Assembly: GCA_008711295.1 (NCBI GenBank) | Contig: VUYV01000229.1 | Coordinates: 1,034,738 to 1,098,737 of the forward strand | DNA: 64,000 nt | Source of the DNA: Anarhynchus alexandrinus | Taxonomy: Eukaryota; Chordata; Aves; Charadriiformes; Charadriidae | Direction: 5' to 3' | In this document: positions 1-13,299 of the stretch, piece after piece | How positions within the stretch are numbered: the stretch's first letter is position 1 | Layout: the number at the start of each line of letters is the position of its first letter | Translations under genes and position numbers: made by a program | Notes under the pieces: generated by a model | The model's input: only the letters and a program-made list of their open reading frames with translations | What the model was told of the DNA's origin: nothing | Database searches by the model: none

Positions 1-2340
1 ATTTTCTAACACTTCATAATAAAAAGAAATTCCATGCTGAAGAAAGGAATCAAAAGCTCAGCCTTAACCTTCAGGTAGTTACATCATCTGAAGCAGCTGA
101 CAGATTGGCTCACTGGATTATACACAGACACTCATATCCCAAAAAAAGATTTGGCAATAGTTATAGATGTCCTAAAGCAAGACTTTCAGTTTATAATGAC
201 TCATGTAGTAGCTGCATTCTCAGAAATTAAGTATAGTGTAAGTGATACAGCTATTTTGCCAAAGTGGGGTATAAGCTAAAATGAAACATCCAAAGGAAAG
301 ATCCTATTATGGCCTGGCAGCTGGGTAATTGCAAGAAAAGAAACAAGTGGTTTATACATCTGAGTCATCATCTACTGAACTAAATTATTTGAATGTGAAG
401 ACTGAGAGCTTTCATTAATGAACACGTAGGAGAAACATTCCTAATGTTAGTCCATAAAGACAGGTAAGGCAAAAACTGGCTGTAGAAAGTTATATGTACT
501 AATATTGAATAACCAGAAATAAAATTCTGGTATTAAATATAGAGCTGGAACAGAAAAGAACAGTTTCAAAGACAGTAAGAAAGTTGGTTCAGGCAGTGCA
601 TTTACCCTTGTCCGGTTCATCTTTATGAATATGTTGAAAGAACCAAGAGTTGCAACTAGAAATACCATGACTGAGATATTTTACTGGACATTTTTACCTG
701 TTAGACGAAAAAGACAACCTTTGCCTGCCACTGGTAAGAGTTGTGATTGTTCCACTAAAGCTAGACAATTATAGTCCAGGCTGTTTTGTGGTCAATCCAG
801 TCTGGTCTCACAGTATCTGAAGTTTGTAATGAACGCCAGAGGTTTGGAATGCCCGAAATCATTCATTTGGGGCAGCTATTAAAGAAGTGCAAGCACAGGC
901 CAGATGCTTGCTCTTTGGCATATTTAAGTGTTTTGCTAAATTGAGCCTGCATAACAAAAGGCACGGTCGCTTTTCAATCCAGCTCTGCACAGTAGAACAC
1001 ACAAATATATTTAAATCACATTGGAATTTAAATGCATGCTTATAAAGTTAACCATATTCCTACAAGTTTTGCTGAACAGGGACTTCAAAGAAAGATTCTG
1101 AAAAGTCCAATCAATTTATTCTTAGCTGCTGCTAAAAAATTAGTAGATGTCAACAACTATCTCTCACGCAACTCTTGCTGTAGCAGGTCGTTGACTTTTA
1201 CCTTTCTTAGCGACAGCAAAGCAGTTGGCGTAGGTGCCAAAGTTGGACCAGCACCAATGACAATCAGTTAAAAAGCAATATATATTCAGCACCAGACATC
1301 AACAAGGTTCAACACTACCACAGTTAATGATTAAAACTATACATTTCTTGTGTACAGTCAGCTGTCATTTTGAAGCAGATGAGACAAAGAAACACTTCTT
1401 TTTACGGCATCGCCTTCTGGAAATCACATATCATCATTTAATTCAAGTGCTGCAGGCAAACATTGGGGATACCATTATCCCGCTGGTAGGCCTCACAGTT
1501 ATTCTCTATCATAGGGTCTAGGCGTGCTGTGATATTCTCCCCAGCTCCAAACTGGTTTGAGCCCATTCAGGCCTGCCACAAGGAAATAAATTACTGTTTG
1601 AGAAATGGGTCAACAACAACAGGAAGTACACAGCATGGCATAAACCAAAACATTAAAAAAGAGTACAGAAGGGGGATGTGGTCAGAGGTGCCTCCCCACA
1701 GTTGACAGACTTGCTCATGATGAGGGTTTCTCCCAGCTGACCTACTTCACCTTGAAGCAGTGAACATTTCTGGGCTGTGTCATTAATTTCTCACTTAGAC
1801 ACATGCTATTCTTCAATAAAATTTAAAAAATCCAGGCTCTATACATTCATGTCTCAACTTCATCATTCAAATTCCAACTCATCTTCACTTAGTAATAAAT
1901 AACATATTGCTGTGCATTCACAAGCTAGTTATGGTAACTCTGAATTTTAGCAGCTTCCCTTGCTATCATTTAAGGCATTTGGTCTGTTTTGGGGGAGAAC
2001 TACTGGGGGTGAAGGTGTTGAAATTAGGTGCATGTACATCACTTGGGTCAACACTTGACCATAATGAGTTCTATATTATTTCATCTCTAGAAGTCTCGGT
2101 GCAGGTATCATTACAGCTAGATGATAACACCACATTTAATTTTTCATCTTATTTCCAACAATTCCACTTATCTAGCCCTTTTATAATCAGCCTGTTCCAT
2201 GCTGTAGCTGAAGCCATTAAACACACACATCTCAGTCTTAGAGCAAAGATGTAGTAATCATACTATGCTCGAGCATGTTTTGAGACAAGTGACACTGGGC
2301 CAGCAGTTTTAATTGCCTTGAGTTGGTGAGAATCAGATAT
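1..2340. other. unique noncoding DNA, no gene recognised
   Basis: No frame longer than about 115 codons is present, and none resembles a known protein or is flanked by convincing splice sites. No transposon was recognised. The only local structure noted is an inverted pair of nuclear-receptor-like half-sites, GGTCA and TGACC separated by 5 bases, at 2046-2060. That can easily arise by chance in a span this long. The lack of simple repeats or decayed LINE sequence is consistent with old unique sequence. Confidence 0.6.
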
Positions 2341-3684
2341 AGCCAAACACTGTCACAGTGTAAATGAAAGTGTAATGGGTATCTGAGATAAACAGAAGCA
2401 CAAACAACTCAGCTGCAAATGAGCAAAATCTGTTCACGAGGCAGTCTTATGAAATAATTGAGCACTTCTGTGCATTATATTTTCGCTTGGACTATTAGCA
2501 ATCAGGTGCATCACCCATTATCGGAAATTACAAACCTGATTTCTCATGTACTGTGGTGAAAATGTGCCCTGAAAACAAAAGGCCATCTAAACTAGATTCC
2601 ACCTCTCTCTCTCAGATTGCTCCAGCTTGTTCCAGAGCTCCCTCCCTGTGTTTCACCCCTGCTGGCAATCCTTAGCTTTGACAAGAGTTTTACATTCGTT
2701 AATAACAACACTGCTTACCCATAATGCTAACCACAGTGATGAATTCTGGGCTCTGCGCGACCATCTCTGTATTGCTGCTGCTGTAGTGTTCCATAATTGG
2801 CCTGTCTGCAGGGGGGACCATGGCTTCCCTCTCAAATGATTTTCCTATAAAGCCTCAGCTCTTGCTAATCGCTCCTGACAAATAACTTCCAGCGCTCCAA
2901 GGTTCTTATTTCCCATTCTTAGCAGGAATTGGAAAATATACATTTCTGCCTGTTAACGTACTAACAAACATTTCAAGCACGGGTCACCGATTCAAACACA
3001 GGTCTCTCTTTCAGGCAGCTTCTGTTCCTGCCACGGTCCCCCTTGCTGGGAGCCCCCTCAAACCTTTCCTGTAACCATCCTATTCTGAAACAGCTGTAGC
3101 TCCCAGCTACCCTCAACTCTAAACGCTAATCTAAGCCCAAGGAGATGATTAATCTCCAAATTAACCCTTTCGTTGATTCAATACTGTATAAATTTAAACT
3201 TGAAAAGGATATAGTAGCTCTCTAGCAAGTTTAAACATCTGTATTGCCAGGGTAACACTGGCTTCCACGGCAGCAGCAAGTTTGGCCTGTGATTCAGTGA
3301 AGCATATATCCATATTCTCATATTAAGCAATTTCATTGTGAAGAAGATTGTTCATTTATTACAAAATGATCTTTATAGCATAATAATTTAATATCTCCCT
3401 ACAGGCAACAGATCCAAATATTCAAATCATTCATAGGATGAACATTTTTTAAATACTATTTTTTTAATATAGCTAGTTATTTATATGGCCTCCATCACCA
3501 TAGCATTAGACTATTTAGTCCCTGAAGAACTAATTCTAAAACATCTTTCTGGCACAGCACACTATGCTTTATGGATTGACAATTTAAGAAAACACTGAAG
3601 ATTAACCAAGAAATGAGCATCAGACTCGGCAGTCACACCTGACTTCTGAGTTCAAATTCAGAATCTGTTATTCAGAAGTTTTAT
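2341..3684. other. unique noncoding DNA
   Basis: No gene or transposon recognised. The part from about 2600 to 3130 is somewhat richer in G and C than its surroundings and has few homopolymers. The rest is AT-rich with several TTTAAT-type runs. Overlapping open frames on both strands around 2630-2840 are 60-70 codons long and read as unrelated residue strings, so they are treated as chance. Confidence 0.55.
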
Positions 3685-3725
3685 AAAAAAACAAAACACA
3701 AAAAAACCCAAACAAACAAAGAACA
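3685..3725 (+). repeat. A/C-rich low-complexity tract
   Basis: The plus strand here is almost entirely A with interspersed C, giving runs such as AAAAAAACAAAACAC followed by AAACAAACAAA. It is an imperfect simple repeat with no coding or regulatory reading that can be supported. Confidence 0.75.
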
Positions 3726-6700
3726 ACACCCATACTTCAGTAAGCACTATGTTCGACCTCAAAGCATGCTCTTACGCATTGAGTAGACCACTGGGTGCTC
3801 AGATTTCTGTTATGGGTGGGATATCTAATGCTTTAGCACGGGAGATAAGTACTACACACCATCATATGCTTGGATGTGCACATGATCTGCTTAAAACGAG
3901 ATATTCTCCCCCAACACTGGGTCCAAGAAGGACCCCTGTCACACAGTCTGACATACATATCCATACTTGACATGTAGGATATTCATATATAATATGAGAG
4001 GACATGCCAACATTTCAGTCCCAACAGACTTGCAGCTACTTGTTGAACCTCCAAGCAGCTTCTAGGAAAGCGCGTAGCAGAGAGCAAGAGAGCCAGATCT
4101 GTTTAATGACAGAGAAGGTGGACAGCCCTGATTTAAGCTACATTTAATAAAAATGTATTACGGTAAAGACCTGATAATCTGAGAAAATGAATAGAACATA
4201 GCTGCAATTCATAACTTATTTATCATTTTTATCAGTCCTTTCATTGTAAATGTATAAGTTATTATACAGTTTGAACAAAACTGCTTAATAAAGCCGTACA
4301 TCAAGCGCAGTGCCTAAAATGGCCACCTGCTCAGTTAAAATTCTAACATCAATACATTAAATAATTATTCCCCTATAGAGGTATATATGTACCTTTTTTC
4401 AGCTCTAATACTTTGGATTAAATGATTTGCAACCACTACTTGTAACTACAGGATACGATCAAAAGGTGGCAGCAGAATTGTCACGTATTCCCCCCTATAC
4501 ATACTTTTTATTTGCTTCATTTTGAAAGCAGACACCATTTTTTTTGGCATCCCTAATAAAGGAATAATTCTCAAGCCTCATTACAAACTTAGATTTTCAA
4601 TCACTTTCTGTTAAAAGTTTTGTGCATGTAAGAACACGTTCGTATATATGCTGTGTCTATATTGCTGAGGACGCAATGTAAGAAAGGTTCTTTAACTTGA
4701 TTATGTTTATACTTTCAGTTTTTCTGGGATCAGCTCATTACACAGTCACTACTACCAGCTAATTTAAACAACTTAAACCGACAGAGTATGTTGCAGCAAT
4801 TTCATGTTGTACCATGACGTGTACAAGCATTAGCATCACAGAGTGTTACAGCTGAAACATAAAAAGGAGCACAGGAATAAATCACTAATTGTCAGGATGT
4901 TCTTGGTTTTGACTACAGATACATAATTCTAGGAGGACGCTTGTGTTCCAGTCAACAAAAAGTTAGCATTTAAAGAGAAACTTTTAACACAAAAATCTAT
5001 GGATCGATAAAAGATTACATGAGGTGCTTTGTCTGCTACTGTCATTCTCTGCATGTGACCAATAACAGAAGCTGGCAAAACTCCAGCAGCAGTGTTTAAG
5101 CGTCTGCAGTTTTGCACAGATGCCCAGTAACATGCTGGACGGTACATGTTCCATACATAGCGCATGGGAAACGCGGACAAGCACAATGGATAGAAAACTG
5201 AAGGGCATGTCAAAATAGCAGCAAGTTTGCAAAATTAAATACTTGAATGTTTAGAACTTAACCTATGCCCTTTCTGCATATGCAAAATAATGAAATCTTC
5301 ATTGCATAGGGAAATCTTTGTAGCTTATTTTCTCCATGGGATCCGAGCAACATTGAGAAAACAGAAGGCAGGACCCAGTATCGCTGAGCAGCTCTTCCAT
5401 ACCTTGCTTTCTCCTTATCACTTATACATGGCCTCCTGACTTACTGCACACAGTACAGGAGGGACAATCAGCAAATTTGTGCATGGGTTCATTAACAGCA
5501 GTCATTTTTGTACCCACACGCCTCCCCAGCATTACATTCATTTAAGGTTCACCACATTCTGTGAGCTGAAGCAGTGGTAAAACAGAGCTGCTACTCCTCC
5601 TCCTGACTAGAGAAGTGCAACTTCCCCACCTGGTTACATGGGCAAACCTGGATGTGCCCTGAATCTACAGCTCCAGAGCAGGTGAGATTCAACACCAGAG
5701 GCAGCAGCGAGGACGCCATGTCACCCCTGTTCCCAGTTAGTCCTTTGGCACACCTAGCGAGGGTGGTGGAGGACATTCCCTGATCTGAATGCAGCGGTGG
5801 CAGACATTCCTCCAGGGATAGGAAAGGAGAGATGCAAGATAGTAGCACTGTATGGGACATGCAGAGAATGTAAATATACCAGTTTTTCAAAATAAATAAG
5901 TAGATCAAGCCTAAGCCACTTTCTGTCAAGATGACAAAACACAAATCTTCATGCGTTCTGTGGTGAATTTTAAGACCTTGTACCAAAAACCTAAAGTACT
6001 AGAACACTCATAGATCACTTACATTTGTTAATGTGATTCCAATAAAAAGCCTTATTTTAAGGGAAAAATAATAGCATTTATGTTGATGTTTTCCATGGTT
6101 AAAAGCAGTAACATTACTGTAAAACGTATAAAATGCAATACATTGCATAACTCCACTTTCAGTTAATTATGTTGTAATTTGATGCATCATTCTGGGGTTT
6201 TTTTGCCTTTTACTGAGCCTTCAGCCAACGCTGAAAATGCTTTTGCAGAGTAAATTGAAACCAACATTGGAATTGTATCACACTTAGGGATGAAGCTCTT
6301 AATGATGAAATGATGCACCTCATGAAAAAGCCTGATATCACACTGATGCTGCTGAAACAGAACTCGTTTAGTTGCTGAACAATGACACATCCATCCCTTC
6401 ATTTTAGGAACAACAGTTTTCTAACTCATTTATGACCTTACATGTCTCAAGTCGGAAAAAAAAAAGATAATTGCAAACTACAGTGTAAAAAACTGTTAAA
6501 ATAATGAGAAAGAAAACATTAACACTAATATTTTGTGTTTTAAAACTGAAGTACAAAAGTAGTTAAAATTATAACGCAGTTTAGCTATTGCACTCTTTTG
6601 CTAATAATTTTGGGGTTATAACCAGTCATAGCAAAGCCCCCCGAGTTCCTGGTAATCGCTGGCATAGATGGTACCATCTAGAAACAAAATGCTTGCGTAC

Positions 6701-7140
6701 TGCACAAATCCCCATCACCTGGGGCTTTTACTACTGGCAGCCATTCACATTCATCATTATCCCACTGCTGCTGCGCTCCTTTGCACACAGTTATCTCCAT
6801 AGGACCTACTGTAATTGAGATGAAGAACATGAAATAGCATCAGAACAGGAAAGGACCATTTGGCCCAAAGCACTCGCTTTCCAAATACTTATCTCAACAT
6901 ACAGACTAACAAAGCAAACCCTTTTTCGAACTGAAGCTCAAGTTGCTGTAGGAACACAACACGTAACAAAACTCGTGCCACAGTGAAGTCAGTTAACAGC
7001 ATAGATGGAGTTCCTCTCACAGACAGCCAACTCTGAGGTAGAGGAGACTGGTTTTAAAACAATTCTATTAAAATAATTTAGTGGACCAACTTCAGCCCTC
7101 CTTACTCAGAGGGTACTGTAATTCCACTGAAATTAAGAGA
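3726..7140. other. unique noncoding DNA
   Basis: No gene recognised. The longest open frame in the window (131 codons, minus strand, 5591-5986) lies here in a GC-richer patch at 5590-5840. It has no recognisable domain, and a second overlapping frame of similar quality supports chance. A 7-bp inverted repeat (CCTATGC at 5262-5268 with GCATAGG at 5304-5310) encloses the palindrome TGCATATGCA at 5275-5284. Confidence 0.55.
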
Positions 7141-7165
7141 ATTATTTTGCATTATTATTTTGCAT
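7141..7165 (+). repeat. 12-bp direct repeat, two units
   Basis: ATTATTTTGCAT occurs at 7141-7152 and again at 7154-7165 with one base between. Each unit contains ATTTTGCAT, close to the reverse of the octamer motif bound by POU-domain factors. The duplication is seen directly. Any binding role is inference. Confidence 0.8.
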
Positions 7166-10100
7166 GAGTGCCAAGGGCAGTAGAATTTGCTTGGTACATC
7201 ACTATAATGTCTTTAAATCACCATACCATAGAAACTGTTCCCTGCAAATTATTCATTCAATAGTTAAGTCCCATATATTACTGTATATTTTGTGCCTTTA
7301 TCTATATGCAATGTATATTGGTTTGTAGAATAAGAAAAACTAGGAATGCATTGTGGAGGGCCTGGTACGGATTGAAAGAAAATAAGATATTCAGATGACG
7401 TCCCCCTATTTTAATAGGCAGAATTAGAGTGTGTAAGTGAGGGAGAATTCGTCCATTGAACTAGGAAATGCATAAAAGCCAGAACTGAAGTGACAATCAT
7501 AAACCAGTTATTTCAGAACGTCTGGAGAGAAGGATGATGGGACAGACAAATCTGATTCACAGCAAGAAGCGGGATCTAGTTGTACAGTAGCAGATAAGAG
7601 CGGAGATGAGGGATGGCAAGCTCTCGTAGAGTTGTGGTGACTAAGAAAAAATATGTACCAGAGACTGGACAGATAATATATAAGTGGTGATATGAACCAC
7701 AACAGTATGTCAGTATTTCTACTGGTAAACTCAAATATTATAAAGCCTGCACGTCCACATTACAGCCTGGAAAGGATTTATTGGGATTTATGTTAATTGA
7801 ATATTTAAAATCCTATATATTTTAAAATTGTTATATATTTAAAATAACAAGCTGCTGTTCTCTCATTCTTTGTTTATGCTGTAACGCAACAGCTGTGATA
7901 ACATATTTTCTGTTATTTGATGCATCCACAAACCACAGTCTCTAGGAACACAACAAATTAAAAGTGAAAATAAATAAATAAATGGATTAAATTAACAAAT
8001 TATACCAGCCACGCTCAATAGAAGAGAAACAGTTCAAGTAATGAACCACAGGAAAAGCGTCCAATCAACATCGTGTACTCTGCACAGTGCATAGATTTCA
8101 GCAGGTCAGCAAAAGGTGAGAGATGTACAGGCTTTACCAAAAATGCTCGGCTTTCTCGGGCACCCACATCTGGTGCTGTCTGCAGGTAGCCCAACCTCCA
8201 CCCCAGCCACCGCACCGAGAGTTTTATCTTCACTGGCTCCAGGCTTTCAGGGCAGCTAAGTCAAATGGAAACACAAGAGCCAGAAACTTAGGTGGGATTT
8301 ACCCCATCTGAATACAGCAGCAAGGAAGCACCCTAATTGATTTCCATCATTGCAACGACACGGGAAGAAAGCCTCGGCTTCTAGCACACTGATATCCTAA
8401 AACATCGATGCCATTCTCATCCTATTGCCCAAAGACAGCACCTGGAATACCCCTTCTCCCACTCCCCCATCAAGTCGCATTGGTTTCAAGAGGGGCTGGA
8501 GTTCAGAAACTAAAATCAGTGCGTGTCCTTGGCTGTGTAATAGTAACTTGAGAGCCTAATCTTATACAGCCAACAAGGAAAAGAATACACAAATAACGTC
8601 TCAAAACTTTAACAAAGAGGTTACTCAAGACTGAAACTTTCATTCAGTCAGCACCAAGCAGGGCCTGTTGCACTCTGCACAAGCTGCAGACTCCAAGTAA
8701 CTCTCAAAAGATAATCCTAAACAGATCCCATTACAGTAAACCCCAGCAAGGGGTGAAAATCTATAATTAATGATCTCTGTCAATTCAGCATCTCCCACGA
8801 ACGATTCCAGAGAGCTGAAGTCTTGACATTTTGAGAGTTATCAGAATCAATTTAATTAGTTGAAAAATGGTTATTCTCAGTATAATGACCACTCTAACTG
8901 TTCCTAAACTACCCAAGGAAACCAGAATTTAAGAACATTCAAAAGGACTTACCTGTTCAGAGACTGACACGGTCTATGAAGTAGGGGATATGACAGATAG
9001 AGTGCAAGCTAAAAGGCTATCAAGAAGGATTACAAAAGGACATACAGTCCTAATGTTTCATAATAATTAAGCACCCAGAAACAGTTATCACAGCAATTAC
9101 TGTACATACGTGATTGATGCAGACTTTTCCAGGTTTTTAAATTATACTCTAAATGATCATGCCATGGCAATTCCAGAAAATGACTGGTCTTTTTCCCATT
9201 AAATTAAGGTCCAAAAAGAATGGACCGGGGACAAAAAAAACCACAACCCAACCAGTTCTTTAAATAGATAATGCAGGACACAGGAATTATTCAGGGTTTT
9301 AATGAGACTTAATGCAGAAAGCAACAACAATCCTGAGGCAGAACCCCACCAATTAGGAGACTTTTTATCTTGCATTATGTTTAACTTAGAAACCTTTGCA
9401 TCCCTGCAGTCTACAAGAAAAAATTCTTTACATAGCAGGATTCAAAGATTGCCTAACAATCAATATTTGGGAAGAGCTACATGAGAAATTTCCCTTGTGA
9501 TTCAGCAACGACTCCGATTCCCCAAGGTCTATGTTACTGACATTGCTGCAAATGTAGTGCAAGCAATGAAAAATGGAAGCTGCACGTACTGTGCTTTCCC
9601 CGTTGCCTTTACTCAAGTCATAACTCACTCTTGCATATACTGTAATTTAACCTGTGGAGATCCCAGAGGGTGCTGTACAAACACTGTGTGAAAACTTAAC
9701 CCGATCATTAAAACAGTATAGCATATTTTGCAGATTACTGAACGTTTTCTAGTAGATCACTCACCTGAACTTTCTTGCATTAAGTAAGGCTTCATCTGAT
9801 TCATAAATTAAGTTTTCATATTAGGCAAATCACCAGAGTACTTTGACACCTAAAATGAGCCAGGAGCTGAGAAATTAAAGCCATATATGTCAAACTTCTG
9901 CATGTTTTCTGACAGACCTTAATCTTTCCCTTAGCGTGTCCCTTAAGGTGCCATAAGTCACTTTACAAAAAATAAAATACCCCTGTACTGGTTATAAATA
10001 TGGAGCTGGGCAGCTGCTAAAGTTGCCCTCTGATGAAAAACTCGACCTTTGGGTAAAGACTTTGCTCTCTCTCACAAACACTCAGCTGAAGTCTGGCACA

Positions 10101-10216
10101 CATTCGGATCTGATACCCACCACTCAAATTGTTAGCAGGTATTAGCTGTCACATTACATTAGCCCCTCATCATGCTATCTTGCATCATGCCAGCATATAA
10201 TGTGATTTAATGGAAC
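7166..10216. other. unique noncoding DNA
   Basis: No gene or transposon recognised. It includes very AT-rich stretches around 7780-7850 and a short AAAT microsatellite at 7967-7983. The segment from 8050 to 8500 is more GC-balanced but has no convincing exon. GGTGCTGTACAAA at 9669-9681 recurs in a repeat-like stretch near 31.67 kb, so a small old repeat fragment may end here. Confidence 0.55.
7967..7983 (+). repeat. (AAAT)n microsatellite
   Basis: About four units of AAAT in a row, short and nearly perfect. Confidence 0.8.
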
Positions 10217-10256
10217 ATGACGTGACATATGTGACGTGACGTGATGTGATGTGACA
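10217..10256 (+). repeat. TGACG/TGATG pentamer array
   Basis: About seven imperfect copies of the 5-bp unit GTGAC or GTGAT run in one direction. Three copies read TGACGTGA, which differs by one base from the palindromic cAMP-response element TGACGTCA. The repeated unit is seen directly. Binding by CREB/ATF-type factors is only a possibility. This is an ordinary microsatellite unless shown to be conserved. Confidence 0.8.
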
Positions 10257-11069
10257 GCTACCATTTAAAGGGGAACACACCTATTTTCAAATCAGATGTC
10301 CAGTATCAATTAAGCTGCTCTGGTGATGGTCAGACATTTATATGTCAAGCCCAAGCAAAACTAACCGGCATGTGTTGCCTGTGCTACTGAACTGATGAGC
10401 TGGGAATCTGCCAGCTACCCAAATTATCCTTGGGTAATTTGACAGATCTGTAATATAAGCTCTGTGTATCAGTTCCATGTCATATTTGCTCAGTACTACT
10501 GAAAGCGTGTTTTTGCCACTTTTCTTCTTCATCCATCATAATTAAAATCACCTAAAATGCTGATTACCAAGCTGTAACTTCAGTTCTGTTATTATCAGCT
10601 GCTGTGCTTGGTATGTGAAAGAAAAAGAGGACAAAGAATATTATTCTGTAGCTGCAGTGAACAAAGTGCTGAGAGCATCGCAAAAACGGTCATTTAACTG
10701 ACCAGATACAATGTGGAACTAATACGAAAGTTAGTAAGAGCAGCATATAGCGTGAGTAATAAAACCTTTTTGTATCCACTTCTGCACAACGATTTTTCTC
10801 CCTCAGTAGAGAAAAGACATTAAATGCTCGATGCTTAAAACCCAAAAAGATTTGCATAGGTGCAATGAGATTGTCATAAATCTGTTGTAGGCAACAGGCT
10901 GTGTAATGTATGCATAATTCAAAAGGAGAGAGCCTGTAGATGAGTCTAGCGTATAAGTGAAATTCAGACGCTGTAGTGCAGCAGCTCTACAATGCATAAG
11001 GAATGCATATTATTCCTTATGCAGATTAAAGTATTGATTCTTCATCATTCTATAGTTTAGCCATTAATA
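10257..11069. other. unique noncoding DNA
   Basis: No gene, repeat or RNA recognised. AT-rich with two unremarkable minus-strand open frames of 64 codons. Confidence 0.55.
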
Positions 11070-11350
11070 TTCATGCAAACCCTCCGGGCTGGTCACCTTG
11101 CAAGAATGCACAGAGCAGCGGAGGATGAGCCCTGTTTTACGTCGGCGCTTTCAGCGCCGGGGAGCTTTCTGTGCACCAGGGTAACATGGCCTCCTGCGAG
11201 CGATATGCCTGCGGTTGCTGCTCAGTTGACTGTTTCTGATGATCTTGCTGCTACTGCAAAAAAGGGTAAAGCTGCTGCCTCTAGATTTCCCGATGCAAAA
11301 ATTGCACTTCAAGGCCGGATGGCAGCTTGAAGGTCACACACGCTGACGCC
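11070..11350. promoter_or_regulatory. small CpG-enriched patch with a GC hairpin
   Basis: This 280-bp stretch has clearly more CpG dinucleotides (about 16 counted) than the AT-rich DNA on either side. It contains a perfect 7-bp stem, CGGCGCT at 11143-11149 paired with AGCGCCG at 11153-11159, around a 3-base loop. An 85-codon plus-strand frame spans it but resembles no known protein. Alternatives are a small CpG island marking an alternative or noncoding promoter, an enhancer, or a decayed GC-rich insertion. It is too short to be a classic promoter island, so the regulatory label is tentative. Confidence 0.35.
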
Positions 11351-13226
11351 TCGCATGGCAGAGACAGGAAGCCTAATTTTAGCCCACAAGAAACTAGAGT
11401 GCTGATTAGAAAAAATGAGATTCTATAATGCTTCAAAAGCTTTACAGGGGAAAACGATTCTTAGCACAAGATATCCCATCGTACCTACGGAAAGCAATGC
11501 TTCAAGGATGTTGAAAGAAAAGGTTTCCATAATAAGTGGTAGAAGTGAATGAAAAGTAATTACACAATTGTCTAAAACAGTGAATGTTGAAAGGAACTGT
11601 GGATATAATAGGATTATACAGTGATTCTTTACCTTATGATCATCCAGCCTCATAGGATAATAGGGAAATAAGTAGCAAGCTATGAATTAAAGACACGGGA
11701 AATATTTATCATTTTATTTCCTGGCAGTTTCTACAAAAACCTGCAAGGTGAACCATAGACTACGCCACCTTTTCCTTCACAAAATACTCCCAGATCTAGT
11801 ATGAAGGCTCCCACACATGTCTGTTAACAGAGATCCTGGTCTCACCTGACCTGTCAGGCACAAGCACACAGGCTGTGTGCTGTCTGCCCAGGATGTAGGC
11901 AAAGAGGCAGCGGTTGTTTCATGAACTGGAGCCTGGTGCCTTAAGAAAGGAAAGTTATTTTGTTCATAGAGGTTGTTTCATAGACAGCCCATTCCATTCA
12001 TGATCCCACATATTTTTCCTTCCTCCTCTTCGTAATCCGTATTGCAGAACACGCTGCACTTACTTTCAGGGGAAAACATCACTCTCCCTGCACTCGTTTT
12101 TAAAGCTGTGCTTAAAAGAATTCAGCGGCCATAAGAGAGGGGTGGATAGAGAGGGGTCATGACCAGCTCCTCACTTGCAACCACTGCTGCAGATCACACC
12201 GGGAACCTTCAGCTGGGCAAACTCATGGAAGGGCTTAGCAGGACTTTCATGGCTGCATGGCCAGGTCTGCACTCACACACCAGCTACATCCAGTGTACCA
12301 CTAACACACTGCACACGATAAGAACAAAAGATCAATGTTTTACTTTCCACATCCTTTGTTTTAACAACACAGCAGCTTTGGAAAAGCTTTTTTGTCCCTC
12401 AGATTTATTTGGAATTTTCATTTTCCTGTTTACAATTACCTATATTGTTTAGCATTCAGGTATTCTTCATTGTAAATAATTTTCTGTTCTCAAATAGTTA
12501 TAAGAGTCAGTTCTGTACTTCATATAATGCAATTACAAAACAAGCATAACCAATTCATAAAACACGCCACAAAGATTACCAACGTTTCCTCTCTCCCAGA
12601 CTCCACTTTTTGCCTGTGTCAAATCATAAGAATAATGTCAAGATCCAGGTTTATTTTTGTATGCATTTTGGAGTATATTTTTCCTGAAGCTTTTTAATAG
12701 AAAAATAAACATGCCATGGAAGGAAGCAATAAAGAAAATGGAAGCAGTACCCCATTTAAAAGTTTCAATAAATTTATCCTATAGGCACCTGACCCACCAG
12801 ATACGATGAAATATGTGTCTGCCTACATGTGCCTTTTGATGTACGCTTGACTTGACACATCATTGGCATAGATTGCAAACTTCATGCTCATTAATCTACA
12901 TTGCATTTCTATGACTTCTTTACATGACAATTTTGAATGAAAAAGTTCCATCACCTAAAACATCCCTTTACTTCGTTCTAGATAGAGTTCTTGAAAATGC
13001 ATTGCAAAGGAGCACAGTAGCATAGCAAAGGGAAATCAGGGTTGAAGTGTTCTGGGGTTATATTCCTGTATTTTGCACCTTCAGGCACAATTTTGATTTG
13101 ATTATAATGATATGTTTACTACTGGGGAATTTGCTGCTCCCATCCACATTTTAAAAGTTCACATCAAGGTCAGAAATTGCATTTGGGACTTGGGCTTCAG
13201 ATTCCAAATCTGAAGTGCTTAATACC
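11351..13226. other. unique noncoding DNA
   Basis: No gene recognised. An open frame of 97 codons at 12159-12452 (plus) has no recognisable domain. The region is otherwise AT-rich with no repeats that can be named. Confidence 0.55.
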
Positions 13227-13242
13227 TTTTTTTTTTTTTTTT
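13227..13242 (+). repeat. poly(T) run of 16
   Basis: Uninterrupted run of 16 T about 60 bp before the start of the antisense CR1 fragment. CR1 elements do not end in poly(A), so the run is probably unrelated to that insertion. Confidence 0.8.
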
Positions 13243-13299
13243 AGGATACAGACTATGCAATTCCTCAAATTCAAGTAAATTTGGAAAGCAGTTAAGAAC

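Noticed and set aside
5591..5986. 131-codon minus-strand open frame, the longest in the window
   Set aside because: No recognisable domain, no splice or promoter context, and overlapping frames of similar quality. Expected by chance in 64 kb.
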